64,000 bases of DNA from Pseudonocardia sp. CNS-139 (GCA_001942415.1 MKJX01000217.1:1-64000), one strand, 5' to 3'. Positions 18,970 to 29,956 are shown, counted from the stretch's first letter. Numbers and translations are program-made. Notes: generated by a model from the sequence alone, not told the origin.

Positions 18970-19078
18970 GACCAGCGGACACCCGATCAGGACATACCTG
19001 TGACGTGGTAGGTGCCAGAGGTGCACCTTCGATCGATGCAGAAGGTTGACCGAAGGTTGTAGGGACGCGCCGCGCGGC

Positions 19079-19874
19079 TCAGTCGAGCGGGAGCGTCAGC
19101 ACCCGCGGGCCGTCCTCGGTGATCGCCACCGAGTGCTCCCAGTGCACGGCGCGGCTGCCGTCGGCGGTCACCACGGTCCAGCCGTCCTCGAGCTCGCGGG
19201 TCTCCGGGTCGCCGGCGGTGAGCATCGGCTCCACCGCCAGGGCCATGCCCGGCAGCAGCCGCGGCCCTGGCCGGGAGCGCCGAAGTTGGGCAGGAACGGG
19301 TCCATGTGCATCGACGTGCCGATGCCGTGGCCGCCGTACTCGGCGACGATCCCGTAGCCCGCGCCGTTGCGGCGCCCGGCGGCCTCGGCCGCCACCTGCA
19401 CCGCGTGCGAGACGTGGAGAGCCGGCCGCCGGGCCGCGCCGCCGCGATCCCCGCGTGCAGGGCCTCCGCACAGGCGGCGGACAGCGCGCGGTCGGCGTCC
19501 GAGACGGCGCCGACCTCGATCGTCACGGCGGCGTCACCGTGCCAGCCGTCGAGGATCGCACCGCAGTCCACGGAGATCAGGTCGCCGTCGGCGAGCACCT
19601 GGCCGGCGCCGGGGATGCCGTGCACGATCTGCTCGTTCACCGACGCGCAGATCGACGCCGGGTAGCCGTGGTAGCCGAGGAACGACGGCACGGCGCCGGC
19701 GTCCCGGATGGTCTGCTCGGCCAGCGCGTCCAGCTCGGCGGTGCTCACGCCCGGCTTCGTCTGCTCGACGACGGCCGCCAGCGTGACGGCCACGAGCGCG
19801 CCCGCGGCGCGCATGGCGTCCAGCTCGGCGGGCGACTTCAGCTCGATGTCACGGCCCCGCCAGCGCGCCAGCAT
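19079..19874 (-). CDS. map: Methionine aminopeptidase, type I (two frameshifts)
   Basis: 265 residues after repair. Starts MLARWRGRDIELKSPAELDA; the metal-binding residues are visible in LISVDCGAILDGWHGDAAVT (two Asp), YGGHGIGTSMHMDP (His), ALAVEPMLTAG (Glu) and the C-terminal Glu in HWEHSVAITEDGP. It removes the initiator Met from nascent proteins. Frame is lost near 19420 and near 19270. I prefer the ATG at 19874; an in-frame GTG at 19904 would add ten residues. It follows adk by a few tens of bases. Confidence 0.92.
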
Positions 19875-19911
19875 GCCGCGGACACCGCCCCGCCCCCTGC
19901 TCACCGGGCGG

Positions 19912-20460
19912 TCACCGGGCGCGGAGGGCGTCGGCCACGCGGTCGGTGATCTCCTCGACCGTGCCGACGGCGTCGACCGTGACGAGCCGGTCCTGGTAGT
20001 AGTCCAGCAGCGGGGCCGTCTCCTCGCGGTAGACCTCCTGCCGGCGCCGGATGACGTCCTCGGTGTCGTCGGTGCGGCCGCGGCCGAGCAGCCGCTGCAC
20101 GAGCTCCTCCTCCGGAACCTTGAACTCGACGACCGCGTCGATGTCCTCGCCGCGCTCGGTGAGCAGGTCGCTCAGCGCGTCGGCCTGGCTGATCGTGCGC
20201 GGGAACCCGTCGAGGATGAAGCCCTTCACCGCGTCGTCGTGGGTCAGCCGCTCGCGCACCATCTCGACCGTGACGCTGTCCGGGACGAGGTCGCCGGCGT
20301 CCATGTACCGCTTGGCCTCCTGGCCCAGCGGCGTCTCCTCCGACAGGTTGGCGCGGAAGAGGTCACCTGTGGAGATGTGCGGGACGTCCAGGCGTTCGGC
20401 GAGACGCGCAGCCTGGGTGCCCTTGCCCGCACCCGGCGGACCGACCAGAACGAGACGCAC
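19912..20460 (-). CDS. adk: Adenylate kinase
   Basis: Intact, 182 residues, the short-lid actinobacterial form. P-loop VGPPGAGKGTQA near residues 7-18, AMP-binding HISTGDLFR, GFILDGFPRT, and the lid RGRTDDTEDVIRRR. It equilibrates ATP, ADP and AMP. It starts at GTG 20460, the only start giving the conserved RLVLVGPPGAG at the N-terminus. It lies in the usual secY-adk-map order. Confidence 0.96.
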   Translation of the reverse strand: MRLVLVGPPGAGKGTQAARLAERLDVPHISTGDLFRANLSEETPLGQEAKRYMDAGDLVPDSVTVEMVRERLTHDDAVKGFILDGFPRTISQADALSDLLTERGEDIDAVVEFKVPEEELVQRLLGRGRTDDTEDVIRRRQEVYREETAPLLDYYQDRLVTVDAVGTVEEITDRVADALRAR

Positions 20461-20531
20461 GCGAAACGACCTCCCAGAACCGAACTCTCGACACCCGACA
20501 CACCCCGACCGACACCGACCAGACCGACGAC

Positions 20532-21839
<1,308 letters not shown>

Positions 21840-22002
21840 TCGGTGATCCTCCTGTACTGGTGGCCCGCTCCCGGGCGGGCCGTCCGCCGCGGTCGGGGGC
21901 GCGGCGCCGGGACCTGCAGGACCCGGACCTGAACGACTCTAACAGCGGGGCGTCACCCGCTCGGCGCGGACCGGAGCACCCGCCCCGGCCCGCGCCGGAC
22001 GG

Positions 22003-22452
22003 CTACTGCAAGCTCGGTGCGTGCCGGCCGGCGGCCGTGATCTTGCGCGGGCGCTGCCCGAGAACTTGTGCGCGGTGACGGTGAGCGTGATGCCCTCCAG
22101 CTCGCCGTCGCCGAGCACCTTGACCGGCTGGTTGCGCCGGACGGCGCCGGCCGCGACCAGCTCGTCCGGGCCGACCGTGCCGCCCTCGGGGAACAGCTGC
22201 GCCAGGTCGCCCACGTTCACGACCTGGTACTCGACCCGGAAGCGGTTCTTGAAGCCCTTGAGCTTCGGCAGCCGCATGTGCAGCGGCATCTGGCCGCCTC
22301 GAACGCCACGGAGACGTTCTTGCGCGCCTTCGTGCCCTTCGTGCCGCGGCCCGCGGTCTTGCCCTTGCTGCCCTCACCGCGGCCACCCGGGTCTTGGCGG
22401 TCTTCGCGCCAGGGGCCGGTCGCAGGTCGTGGATCTTGATGGGGGTGGTCAT
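22003..22452 (-). CDS. rplO: 50S ribosomal protein L15 (uL15), three frameshifts
   Basis: Restored length is 150 residues. Begins MTTPIKIHDLRPAPGAKTAK, then the glycine-rich GRGEGSKGKTAGRGTKG in another frame after a lost G near 22384, then FEGGQMPLHMRLPKLKGFKN after a second loss near 22298, and the C-terminal TAHKFSGSAR-KITAAG after a third near 22050. The ATG overlaps the rpmD stop. uL15 is a late 50S assembly protein reaching into the 23S core. Three errors in one short GC-rich gene fit the window-wide pattern. Confidence 0.88.
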   Translation of the reverse strand: MTTPIKIHDLRPAPGAKTAKTRVAAVRAARARPRAAARRARRRARTSPWRSRRPDAAAHAAAEAQGLQEPLPGRVPGRERGRPGAAVPRGRHGRPGRAGRGRRRPAQPAGQGARRRRAGGHHAHRHRAQVLGQRPRKITAAGRHAPSLQ

Positions 22453-22649
22453 CAGGAGCCGACCTCCTCGACCGCCACGAGGTGGCGGACGGTGTGAATC
22501 ATGCCGCGGATCTGCGGGGTGTCGTCCCGCTCGACCGACTGGCGGATCTTGCGCAGGCCCAGCGACTTGAGCGTGGCACGCTGGTTCGCCTTCGCGCCGA
22601 TCGCGCTGCGCACCTGGGTGACGACGAGCTTGCCGGTGGAGGCGGCCAT
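22452..22649 (-). CDS. rpmD: 50S ribosomal protein L30 (uL30)
   Basis: Intact, 65 residues: LVVTQVRSAIGAKANQRATL, SLGLRKIRQSVERDDTPQIRG, MIHTVRHLVAVEEV. This is the short bacterial form. Both ends overlap neighbours (rpsE stop and rplO start), the tight spacing typical of the spc operon. Confidence 0.95.
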   Translation of the reverse strand: MAASTGKLVVTQVRSAIGAKANQRATLKSLGLRKIRQSVERDDTPQIRGMIHTVRHLVAVEEVGS

Positions 22650-23284
22650 CACGACCTCGCACCCTGCGCGGCAGCCGCGCGGGCCTGCAGCATCTGGGCC
22701 GGGGCGACGTCCTCCAGCGGCAGGCCACGGCGGGCCGCCACCTCCTCGGGACGCTGGATCATCTTCAACGCGGCCACCGTGGCGTGCACGATGTTGATCG
22801 CGTTGTCGCTGCCCAGCGACTTCGACAGGACGTCGCGGATGCCCGCGCACTCCAGCACCGCACGCACCGGGCCACCGGCGATGACGCCGGTACCGGCGCT
22901 GGCCGGGCGCAGCAGCACCACACCGGCCGCGGCCTCACCCTGCACCTGGTGCACGATCGTGCCGCCGATGCGCGGGACGCGGAAGAAGTTCTTCTTCGCC
23001 TCCTCGACACCCTTGGCGATCGCCGCCGGCACCTCCTTGGCCTTGCCGTAGCCGACGCCCACCAGGCCGTCGCCGTCGCCGACGATCATCAGCGCGGTGA
23101 AGCTGAACCGCCGGCCACCCTTGACGACCTTCGCCACGCGGTTGATCGTGACGAGCCGCTCGATGTACGGGGTCTTGTCCTGGGCCGCCCCGCCACGGCC
23201 TCCGTCCCGGCGGTCCCGGCGGTCGCGGTTGTCACCGCTGCCGCCACCGGGCCCTCCGCCGTCACGCCGTGTACGTCCCGGCAT
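22649..23284 (-). CDS. rpsE: 30S ribosomal protein S5 (uS5)
   Basis: Intact, 211 residues. An Arg/Gly/Asp-rich N-terminal extension of about 35 residues (MPGRTRRDGGGPGGGSGD and on) precedes the double-stranded RNA-binding fold with VVKGGRRFSFTALMIVGDG and GYGKAKEVPAAIAKGVEEAK; the C-terminal domain has RAVLECAGIRDVLSKSLGS. uS5 helps decoding accuracy and mRNA unwinding. Such charged extensions are common in actinobacterial uS5. The stop overlaps the rpmD start. Confidence 0.96.
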   Translation of the reverse strand: MPGRTRRDGGGPGGGSGDNRDRRDRRDGGRGGAAQDKTPYIERLVTINRVAKVVKGGRRFSFTALMIVGDGDGLVGVGYGKAKEVPAAIAKGVEEAKKNFFRVPRIGGTIVHQVQGEAAAGVVLLRPASAGTGVIAGGPVRAVLECAGIRDVLSKSLGSDNAINIVHATVAALKMIQRPEEVAARRGLPLEDVAPAQMLQARAAAAQGARS

Positions 23285-23315
23285 CAGACGTTCCCTTCCT
23301 GCTTGTACATCTGCA

Positions 23316-23722
23316 TCAGAACTCCAGCCCGCCGCGCGGGCGGCGTCCGCCAGCGCGGCGATCCGGCCGTGGTACTCGTAGCCGCCGCGGTCGAACACGA
23401 CCGTGGTGACGCCCGCCTCGCGCGCACGGGCGGCGACGAGCTCGCCGACCTTGGCCGCGCGGGCCTTCTTGTCGCCGTCGACCGTGCGCACGTCCGCCTC
23501 CAGCGTGGAGGCTGCGGCGATCGTGCGGCCGACGGAGTCGTCGATGAGCTGCGCGACGATGTGCCGCGAGCTGCGGTGCACCGCCAGGCGCGGCCGCTCG
23601 GTGCTGCCGACGACCTTCTTGCGCAGCCGCGCGTGCCGGGTGACACGCGCCTGCCGGCGCTTCCTGGACACCTGCGATGCGGCGCGCTTCTTGGCCGCCG
23701 CGGAGATCGTGTCGGCCATCAC
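23316..23722 (-). CDS. rplR: 50S ribosomal protein L18 (uL18), one frameshift
   Basis: 135 residues after repair. Basic N-terminus RKRRQARVTRHARLRKKVVG, then STERPRLAVHRSSRHIVAQLIDD and VFDRGGYEYHGRIAALADAARAAGLEF. uL18 binds 5S rRNA. A missing base near 23328 causes the reading to bypass the normal LEF ending (stop at 23316-23318). The ATG overlaps the rplF stop. Confidence 0.94.
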
Positions 23723-24256
23723 TTACCCGTCTTTCCGACCTTGCGGCGGACGTTCTCGCCCGCGTACCGCACGCCCTTGCCCTTGTACGGCTCCGGCTTG
23801 CGGATCTTGCGGATGTTGGCGGCGGTCTCGCCGACCAGCTGCTTGTCGATGCCCGACACGGAGAACCGCGTGGGCGTCTCGACCGCGAACTTGATCCCGT
23901 CCGGCGGCTCGATGACAACCGGGTGGCTGAAACCGAGCGCGAACTCCAGGTTCGAGCCCTTCAACGCCACGCGGTAACCGACGCGACGATCTCGAGCTTC
24001 TTCTCGTAGCCGGCGGTGACGCCGACCACCAGGTTGTTGACGAGCGTGCGCGACAGGCCGTGCAGGGCCTTGCTGCGGCGCTCGTCGTCCGGGCGCTTGA
24101 CGAGCACGGCGCCGTCGTCGCCGCGCTCGACGGTGATCGGATCGGCACGGTGTGCGTCAGGGTGCCCTTCGGCCCCTTGACCGTCACCGTGCGGCCGTCG
24201 ATGGTCACGTCCACCCCGGACGGCACGGTGACGGGCAGCTTCCCGATGCGGGACAT
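23719..24256 (-). CDS. rplF: 50S ribosomal protein L6 (uL6), two frameshifts
   Basis: 179 residues after repair. MSRIGKLPVTVPSGVDVTID and VKGPKGTLTHTV open the first domain; VGVGYRVALKGSNLEFALGFSHPV and EPYKGKGVRYAGENVRRKVGKTGK close the second. Bases are missing near 24140 and near 23983 (GGCGTC read as GCGTC). uL6 supports the sarcin-ricin loop and GTPase-factor binding. A strong GGGGGTAGGAG lies directly before the ATG. Confidence 0.94.
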
Positions 24257-24267
24257 CTCCTACCCCC

Positions 24268-24667
24268 TCACCAGACGTAGGCGAGGACTTCCCCGCCCCA
24301 CGCCGTTCTTCTTGGCCTGCCGGTCGGTCTGCAGGCCGCTCGACGTCGAGATGATCGCGACGCCGAGGCCGCCGAGGACCCGGGGCAGGTTCGTGGACTT
24401 GGCGTAGACCCGCAGGCCGGGCTTCGACACCCGCCGCAGGCCCGCGATGCTCCGCTCGCGGTTGCGCCCGTACTTCAGCTCGATGACCAGGGCCTTGCCG
24501 ACCTCGGCGTCCTCGACGTGGTGGGCGGCGATGTAGCCCTCCTTCTGGAGGATCTCGGCGATCGCCACCTTGAGCTTGGAATGCGGCATGACCACGCGGT
24601 CGTGGTACGCCGAGTTGGCGTTGCGCAGACGGGTGAGCATGTCTGCGATCGGATCGGTCATCGTCAT
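24268..24667 (-). CDS. rpsH: 30S ribosomal protein S8 (uS8), one frameshift near the end
   Basis: 132 residues after repair, the usual length. TMTDPIADMLTRLRNANSAY starts the protein; the C-terminal RNA-binding motif STSSGLQTDRQAKKNGVGGE continues to VLAYVW only after removing one extra G near 24290, which puts the stop TGA at 24268-24270. Read as given, the ORF ends 8 bases later with an unusual tail. uS8 binds helix 21 of 16S rRNA and often controls the spc operon. Confidence 0.94.
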
Positions 24668-24748
24668 GGATCGAGAGTCACCTTCCCGCCGTGGTTCCCG
24701 CCCCGGGTCCGGGTGTCCCGAAGGCAGAGCGGGCCTGCGGCGAACGAG

Positions 24749-24934
24749 TTACCAGGAGGACTTGCTGACGCCGGGCAGCTCGCCCGCGTGCGCCATGTCC
24801 CGGACGCAGACGCGGCAGAGGCCGAACTTGCGCAGGACGGCGCGCGGCCGGCCGCACTTCTGGCAGCGGGTGTAGGCCCGCACCTGGAACTTCGGCTTGC
24901 GCGCGGCCTTGATGATGAGAGCCTTCTTGGCCAT
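24749..24934 (-). CDS. rpsN: 30S ribosomal protein S14 type Z (uS14, zinc form)
   Basis: Intact, 61 residues. Four zinc cysteines C24, C27, C40 and C43 appear in RCQKCGRPRAV and GLCRVCVRDMAHAGELPGV. This is the zinc-dependent form used in zinc-replete cells; a zinc-free paralogue usually lies elsewhere. It lies 1 base after rplE, in the standard spc position. Confidence 0.97.
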   Translation of the reverse strand: MAKKALIIKAARKPKFQVRAYTRCQKCGRPRAVLRKFGLCRVCVRDMAHAGELPGVSKSSW

Positions 24935-24935
24935 C

Positions 24936-25535
24936 TCACGCCTCCCGAGCGGAGCTTGCGGAGGGAGCGTCGTCCCTGAAGGGGAAGCCGAGCCTGCGCA
25001 GCAGCGCCCGGCCTTCCACGTCGGTGGTGGCCGTGGTGACGACCGTGATGTCCATTCCGCGCGGACGGTCGATCGTGTCCGGGTCGATCTCGTGGAACAT
25101 CGACTGCTCGTTCAGGCCGAACGTGTAGTTGCCCCGGCCGTCGAACTGGGTGCCCGAGAGCCCGCGGAAGTCGCGGATACGCGGCAGCGCGATCGTCAGC
25201 AGGCGGTCGAGGAACTCCCACATGCGGTCACCGCGCAGCGTCACCTTCGCCCCGATGGGCATGCCCTCGCGCAGCTTGAACTGCGCGATGGACTTGGTGG
25301 CCCGGCGGATCTGCGGCTTCTGGCCGGTGATCGTGGCCAGGTCGCGGACGGCGCCCTCGATCAGCTTCGCGTCGCGGGCGGCGTCGCCGACACCCATGTT
25401 GACGACGATCTTCACCACGCCCGGGATCTGCATCACGTTGGCGTACTTGAACTCGTCGCGCATCTGGCCCGCGATCTCCTCGCGGTAACGCGTCTTGAGC
25501 CGCGGCACGATGCGCTCCGTGGTCGGTGCGCTCAT
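24936..25535 (-). CDS. rplE: 50S ribosomal protein L5 (uL5)
   Basis: Intact, 199 residues. RLKTRYREEIAGQMRDEFKY, VVKIVVNMGVGDAARD, TGQKPQIRRATKSIAQFKLR and FDGRGNYTFGLNEQSMFHEI are the family blocks. It binds 5S rRNA and the P-site tRNA. The last 12 residues (DDAPSASSAREA) extend past the usual C-terminus. Confidence 0.97.
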   Translation of the reverse strand: MSAPTTERIVPRLKTRYREEIAGQMRDEFKYANVMQIPGVVKIVVNMGVGDAARDAKLIEGAVRDLATITGQKPQIRRATKSIAQFKLREGMPIGAKVTLRGDRMWEFLDRLLTIALPRIRDFRGLSGTQFDGRGNYTFGLNEQSMFHEIDPDTIDRPRGMDITVVTTATTDVEGRALLRRLGFPFRDDAPSASSAREA

Positions 25536-25537
25536 TC

Positions 25538-25858
25538 TCAGATCTCCTTCCCGGTCCGCCGGGAGATCCGGACGCGCTTGCCGTCCTCGGTGACCTTCTT
25601 GCCGACGCGGGTCGCCTTGCCGTCGGAGTCGATCAGCATCACGTTGGAGACGTGGATGGCCGCCTCCTGCGTGATGATCCCGCCGGACTGCGCCCCGCGC
25701 TGGTTCTGGGTGATCCGGGTGTGCTTCTTGATCCGGTTCACGCCCTCGACCAGCACGCGGTTCTCGGCCGGGTAGGCCTGGATGACCTTGCCCTTCGCGC
25801 CCTTGTCCTTGCCGGCGATCACCAGCACGGTGTCGCCCTTCTTGATCTTCATGGCCAT
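25538..25858 (-). CDS. rplX: 50S ribosomal protein L24 (uL24)
   Basis: Intact, 106 residues. The KOW motif KIKKGDTVLVIAGKDKGAKGKVI is at the N-terminus, followed by VEGVNRIKKHTR. uL24 starts 50S assembly and lies at the exit tunnel. It is separated by 2 bases from rplE and by 1 base from rplN. Confidence 0.97.
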   Translation of the reverse strand: MAMKIKKGDTVLVIAGKDKGAKGKVIQAYPAENRVLVEGVNRIKKHTRITQNQRGAQSGGIITQEAAIHVSNVMLIDSDGKATRVGKKVTEDGKRVRISRRTGKEI

Positions 25859-25859
25859 G

Positions 25860-26226
25860 TCAGAGCACCTCCGGAGCGAGGGAGATGATCTTCATGAACC
25901 GCTTGTCGCGCAGCTCGCGCCCGACCGGGCCGAAGATGCGGGTCCCCCGCGGCTCGCCGTCCGGCTTGATCAGGACGGCGGCGTTCTCGTCGAAGCGGAT
26001 GTACGACCCGTCCGGGCGGCGACGCTCCTTCACCGTGCGCACGACGACCGCCTTGACGACGTACCGCGCTTCACGCCGCGCCGGGGATGGCGTCCTTCAC
26101 CGTGGCGACGATGGTGTCGCCGATCCCCGCGTAGCGCCGCGAGGAGCCGCCCAGCACCCGGATGCACAGGATCTCCTTGGCACCGGTGTTGTCGGCGACA
26201 CGCAGCCGCGACTCCTGCTGAATCAC
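25860..26226 (-). CDS. rplN: 50S ribosomal protein L14 (uL14), two frameshifts
   Basis: 122 residues after repair, exactly the family length. Starts at GTG (26226) overlapping the rpsQ stop: VIQQESRLRVADNTGAKEIL, then VLGGSSRRYAGIGDTIVATVKDA. Bases are missing near 26083 and 26060, after which AVVVRTVKERRRPDGSYIRFDENAAVLI follows and the protein ends FMKIISLAPEVL. uL14 forms an intersubunit bridge and is the docking site of ribosome silencing factor. Confidence 0.94.
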
Positions 26227-26513
26227 TTCGCCTTCTCCAGGATCTCCACCAGCCGCCACCGCTTGGTGGCCGACAGCGGACGGGTCTCCATCAGCCGCAC
26301 GCGGTCGCCGACGCCGGCGGTGTTGCCCTCGTCGTGCGCCTTGACCTTGTTCGTCCGGCGGATGACCTTGCCGTACAGCGGGTGCTTCACGCGGTCCTCG
26401 AGGGACACGACGATGGTCTTGTCCATCTTGTCGGAGACGACGTAGCCGTCCCGGACCTTGCGCTCCCCGCGGGGCGTCTCGTTCACGTTCTGGGCCTCAG
26501 TGGTCTCACTCAT
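26223..26513 (-). CDS. rpsQ: 30S ribosomal protein S17 (uS17)
   Basis: Intact, 96 residues. After a short acidic N-terminus the OB fold reads GYVVSDKMDKTIVVSLEDRV, KHPLYGKVIRRTNKVKAHDE and ETRPLSATKRWRLVEILEKAK. It binds the 5' domain of 16S rRNA. The start overlaps the rpmC stop by 4 bases. Confidence 0.97.
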   Translation of the reverse strand: MSETTEAQNVNETPRGERKVRDGYVVSDKMDKTIVVSLEDRVKHPLYGKVIRRTNKVKAHDEGNTAGVGDRVRLMETRPLSATKRWRLVEILEKAK

Positions 26514-26752
26514 GCCGCACCCTCGTCGTTCTGGTCAGGGGCGACCGACAGGCCCAGCTCGCGCTCGCGCATGATCGTGTAGATCCGCGCGATGTCATGC
26601 CGGACGGTCCGCAGCCGCCGGTTGTTGTCCAGCTGCCCGGTGGCCATCTGGAACCGGAGGTTGAACAGCTCCTCCTTGGCCTCCCGCACGCGGAGCACGA
26701 GCTCCTCGTCGGTCAGCTCGCGCAGCTCGGCGGCCGTGGTGGACGCGGCCAT
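26510..26752 (-). CDS. rpmC: 50S ribosomal protein L29 (uL29)
   Basis: Intact, 80 residues. Two-helix protein: AAELRELTDEELVLRVREAKEELFNLRFQ, ATGQLDNNRRLRTVRHDIARIYTIMRERELG. It sits next to the exit tunnel, near the signal recognition particle site. Starts directly at the rplP stop. Confidence 0.97.
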   Translation of the reverse strand: MAASTTAAELRELTDEELVLRVREAKEELFNLRFQMATGQLDNNRRLRTVRHDIARIYTIMRERELGLSVAPDQNDEGAA

Positions 26753-27171
26753 CAGATGTCACCACCCTCACGGGTCACGATCCGGCACTTCATCGGCAGC
26801 TTGTGGATCGCGCGCCGGAGCGCCTCACGAGCGGTCTGCTCGTTCGGGTAGCTCATCTCGAACATCACGCGGCCCGGCTTCACGTTCGCGATCCACTTCT
26901 CCGGCGAGCCCTTGCCGGAACCCATGCGGGTCTCGGCGGGCTTCTTGGTGAGCGGACGGTCCGGGTAGATGTTGATCCAGACCTTGCCGCCACGGCGGAT
27001 GTGCCGGTTGATGGCGATACGGGCCGACTCGATCTGCCGGTTGGTGACGTAGGCCGGCTCCAGTGCCTGGATGCCGTACTCGCCGAACGTCACCTTCGTG
27101 CCGCCGGACGCCATGCCGGTGCGGTGCGGACGGTGCTGCTTGCGGTGCTTGACCCTGCGCGGGATCAGCAT
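26752..27171 (-). CDS. rplP: 50S ribosomal protein L16 (uL16)
   Basis: Intact, 139 residues. MLIPRRVKHRKQHRPHRTGM, the GGTKVTFGEYGIQALEPAYV block, and KPAETRMGSGKGSPEKWIANV with the A-site loop are typical. uL16 helps position A-site tRNA in the peptidyl transferase centre. Lies 2 bases after rpsC. Confidence 0.97.
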   Translation of the reverse strand: MLIPRRVKHRKQHRPHRTGMASGGTKVTFGEYGIQALEPAYVTNRQIESARIAINRHIRRGGKVWINIYPDRPLTKKPAETRMGSGKGSPEKWIANVKPGRVMFEMSYPNEQTAREALRRAIHKLPMKCRIVTREGGDI

Positions 27172-27173
27172 GG

Positions 27174-27997
<824 letters not shown>

Positions 27998-27998
<1 letters not shown>

Positions 27999-28410
27999 CA
28001 GCGGGCCCTCCCTCTCGCACCGCGGGCCGACCGCGCCCGCTGGGGCTGCGACTCGACCTCGACGGTGATGTGGCTCGTGCGCTTGCGGATGCGGTACGCG
28101 CGCCCTGGGCGCGCGGCCGGATGCGCTTGAGCGTCGGGCCCTCGTCGGCGTAGGCCGCGGCCACCACCAGGGTGTCGCGGTCCATGTCGTGGTTGTTCTC
28201 GGCGTTCGCCGCGGCGCTCGCGACGACCTTGAACACCGGCTCCGCCGCCGCCTGCGGCGAGAACCGCAGGATGTCGAGAGCGTCCTGCACCGGCCGGTCC
28301 TTGATCAGCGCGATCACGCGCCGGACCTTGGTCGGCGACATGTGCACGTACCGCGCCACCGCGCGCGCCCGGGCGGGCGCGGCGGCGGAGGCTTCGGCTG
28401 TGTCAGCCAT
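27998..28410 (-). CDS. rplV: 50S ribosomal protein L22 (uL22), one frameshift
   Basis: 137 residues after repair. ARAVARYVHMSPTKVRRVIA, ALDILRFSPQAAAEPVFKVV and AENNHDMDRDTLVVAAAYAD lead to the tunnel loop GPTLKRIRPRAQGRAYRIRKRTSH. A missing C near 28108 (GGCCGCGCG read as GGCGCGCG) shifts the last 33 codons. With uL4 it forms the exit-tunnel constriction. Start ATG at 28410. Confidence 0.94.
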
Positions 28411-28509
28411 CGTTCGTCTCCTCTGCTCGCCCGCACTTCGCATGCCCTCGCCGGCGCTCGGTCAGCGCTTCGCGCAGGCGCTGTGTCGATGACTCGCTCG
28501 CAAGCTCGC

Positions 28510-28791
28510 TCATCGCCTGCGCGCCTTGCGGTCGTCCTTGATGTGGCCCCGGAAGGTCCGCGTGGGCGCGAACTCCCCGAGCTTGTGGCCGACCATCGAG
28601 TCCGAGACGAAGACCGGCACATGCTTGCGGCCGTCGTGCACCGCGATCGTGTGGCCGATCATGTCGGGGATGATCGTGGACCGCCGCGACCACGTGCGGA
28701 TCACGGTCTTCTTGCCCGACTCGTTGAGCGCGTCCACCTTCTTGAGCAGGTGGTCGTCCACGAACGGGCCCTTCTTCAGGCTGCGCGGCAT
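28510..28791 (-). CDS. rpsS: 30S ribosomal protein S19 (uS19)
   Basis: Intact, 93 residues: MPRSLKKGPFVDDHLLKKVD, WSRRSTIIPDMIGHTIAVHD, FVSDSMVGHKLGEFAPTRTF. It forms a head-region complex with uS13. A 99-base spacer follows before rplV, long for this operon and rich in GCTCGC/GAGCGA motifs. Confidence 0.97.
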   Translation of the reverse strand: MPRSLKKGPFVDDHLLKKVDALNESGKKTVIRTWSRRSTIIPDMIGHTIAVHDGRKHVPVFVSDSMVGHKLGEFAPTRTFRGHIKDDRKARRR

Positions 28792-28806
28792 TGGTTACCT
28801 CCCTGC

Positions 28807-29642
28807 TCAGCGCTTCTTGCCGGTACGACGCCGGCGGACGATCAGCTTGTCGGATTCCTTGTTGGCCCGGCGGGTGCGGCCCTCGGGCTTGCCGGCCGGG
28901 TTGACCGGGTGCCGCCCACCGGACGTCTTGCCCTCACCACCACCGTGCGGGTGGTCGACCGGGTTCATGGCGACACCGCGGACGGTGGGGCGCTTGCCCT
29001 TCCACCGCATGCGGCCGGCCTTGCCCCAGTTGATGTTCGCGTGCTCGGAGTTGCCCACCTCGCCGACCGTGGCGCGGCAGCGCACGTCGACGTTGCGGAT
29101 CTCGCCGGACGGCATGCGCAGCTGCGCGTAGGGGCCGTCCTTCGCCACGAGCTGGACGCTCGAACCGGCCGAGCGTGCGATCTTCGCGCCACCACCGGGG
29201 CGGAGCTCGATCGCGTGCACCACGGTGCCGGTCGGGATGTTGCGCAGCGGCAGGTTGTTGCCGACCTTGATGTCCGCGCGCGGACCGGCCTCGACGACGT
29301 CACCCTGCTGCAGCTTGGCCGGGGCGATGATGTAGCGCTTCTCGCCGTCGGCGTAGTGCAGCAGCGCGATGCGGCTGGTGCGGTTGGGGTCGTACTCGAT
29401 GTGCGCGACCTTGGCCGGGATGCCGTCCTTGTCGTTGCGCCGGAAGTCGATCAGCCGGTAGGCGCGCTTGTGCCCACCGCCCTGGTGCCGGGTGGTGACC
29501 CGCCCGTGCACGTTGCGCCCGCCCTTGCTGTGCAGGGGACGGATCAGCGACTTCTCCGGCGTCGACCGGGTGATCTCGGCGAAGTCGGCGACGCTCGAAC
29601 CACGCCGGCCCGGCGTCGTCGGCTTGTACTTGCGGATGCCAT
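28807..29642 (-). CDS. rplB: 50S ribosomal protein L2 (uL2), one frameshift at codon 2
   Basis: 278 residues after repair. One G is missing directly after the ATG at 29642 (ATGGGC read as ATGGC), hiding MGIRKYKPTTPGRRGSSVAD; the remainder is intact, with HGRVTTRHQGGGHKRAYRLI and the peptidyl-transferase-adjacent GVAMNPVDHPHGGGEGKTSG. uL2 is needed for subunit association and tRNA binding. Confidence 0.95.
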
Positions 29643-29656
29643 CTACCTTCAGCCCC

Positions 29657-29956
29657 TCAGCTCGCCCGGCCGCCGAAGACGTCGATCGCCGGGCTCTCCT
29701 CGGAGAGCGTGACGACGGCGCGCTTCGTGTCCTTGCGCTTGCCGTAGCCGGTGCGGGAGCGCTTGCGCTTGCCCGGGCGGTTCAGCGTGTTGACGCTGAG
29801 CACCTTGACCCCGAACACCTTCTCCACGGCGATCTTGATCTCGGTCTTGTTGGCGTCCGGTCGGACGATGAAGGTGTACTGGCGCTCCTCGAGCAGCCCG
29901 TAGCTCTTCTCCGACACCACGGGCGCGAGCAGGACGTCGCGCGGGTCGGGGATCAC
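29657..29956 (-). CDS. rplW: 50S ribosomal protein L23 (uL23)
   Basis: Intact, 99 residues. DPRDVLLAPVVSEKSYGLLE, YTFIVRPDANKTEIKIAVEK and RPGKRKRSRTGYGKRKDTKR are family blocks. It is the docking site for trigger factor and SRP at the tunnel exit. The start overlaps the rplD stop by 4 bases. Confidence 0.97.
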   Translation of the reverse strand: MIPDPRDVLLAPVVSEKSYGLLEERQYTFIVRPDANKTEIKIAVEKVFGVKVLSVNTLNRPGKRKRSRTGYGKRKDTKRAVVTLSEESPAIDVFGGRAS

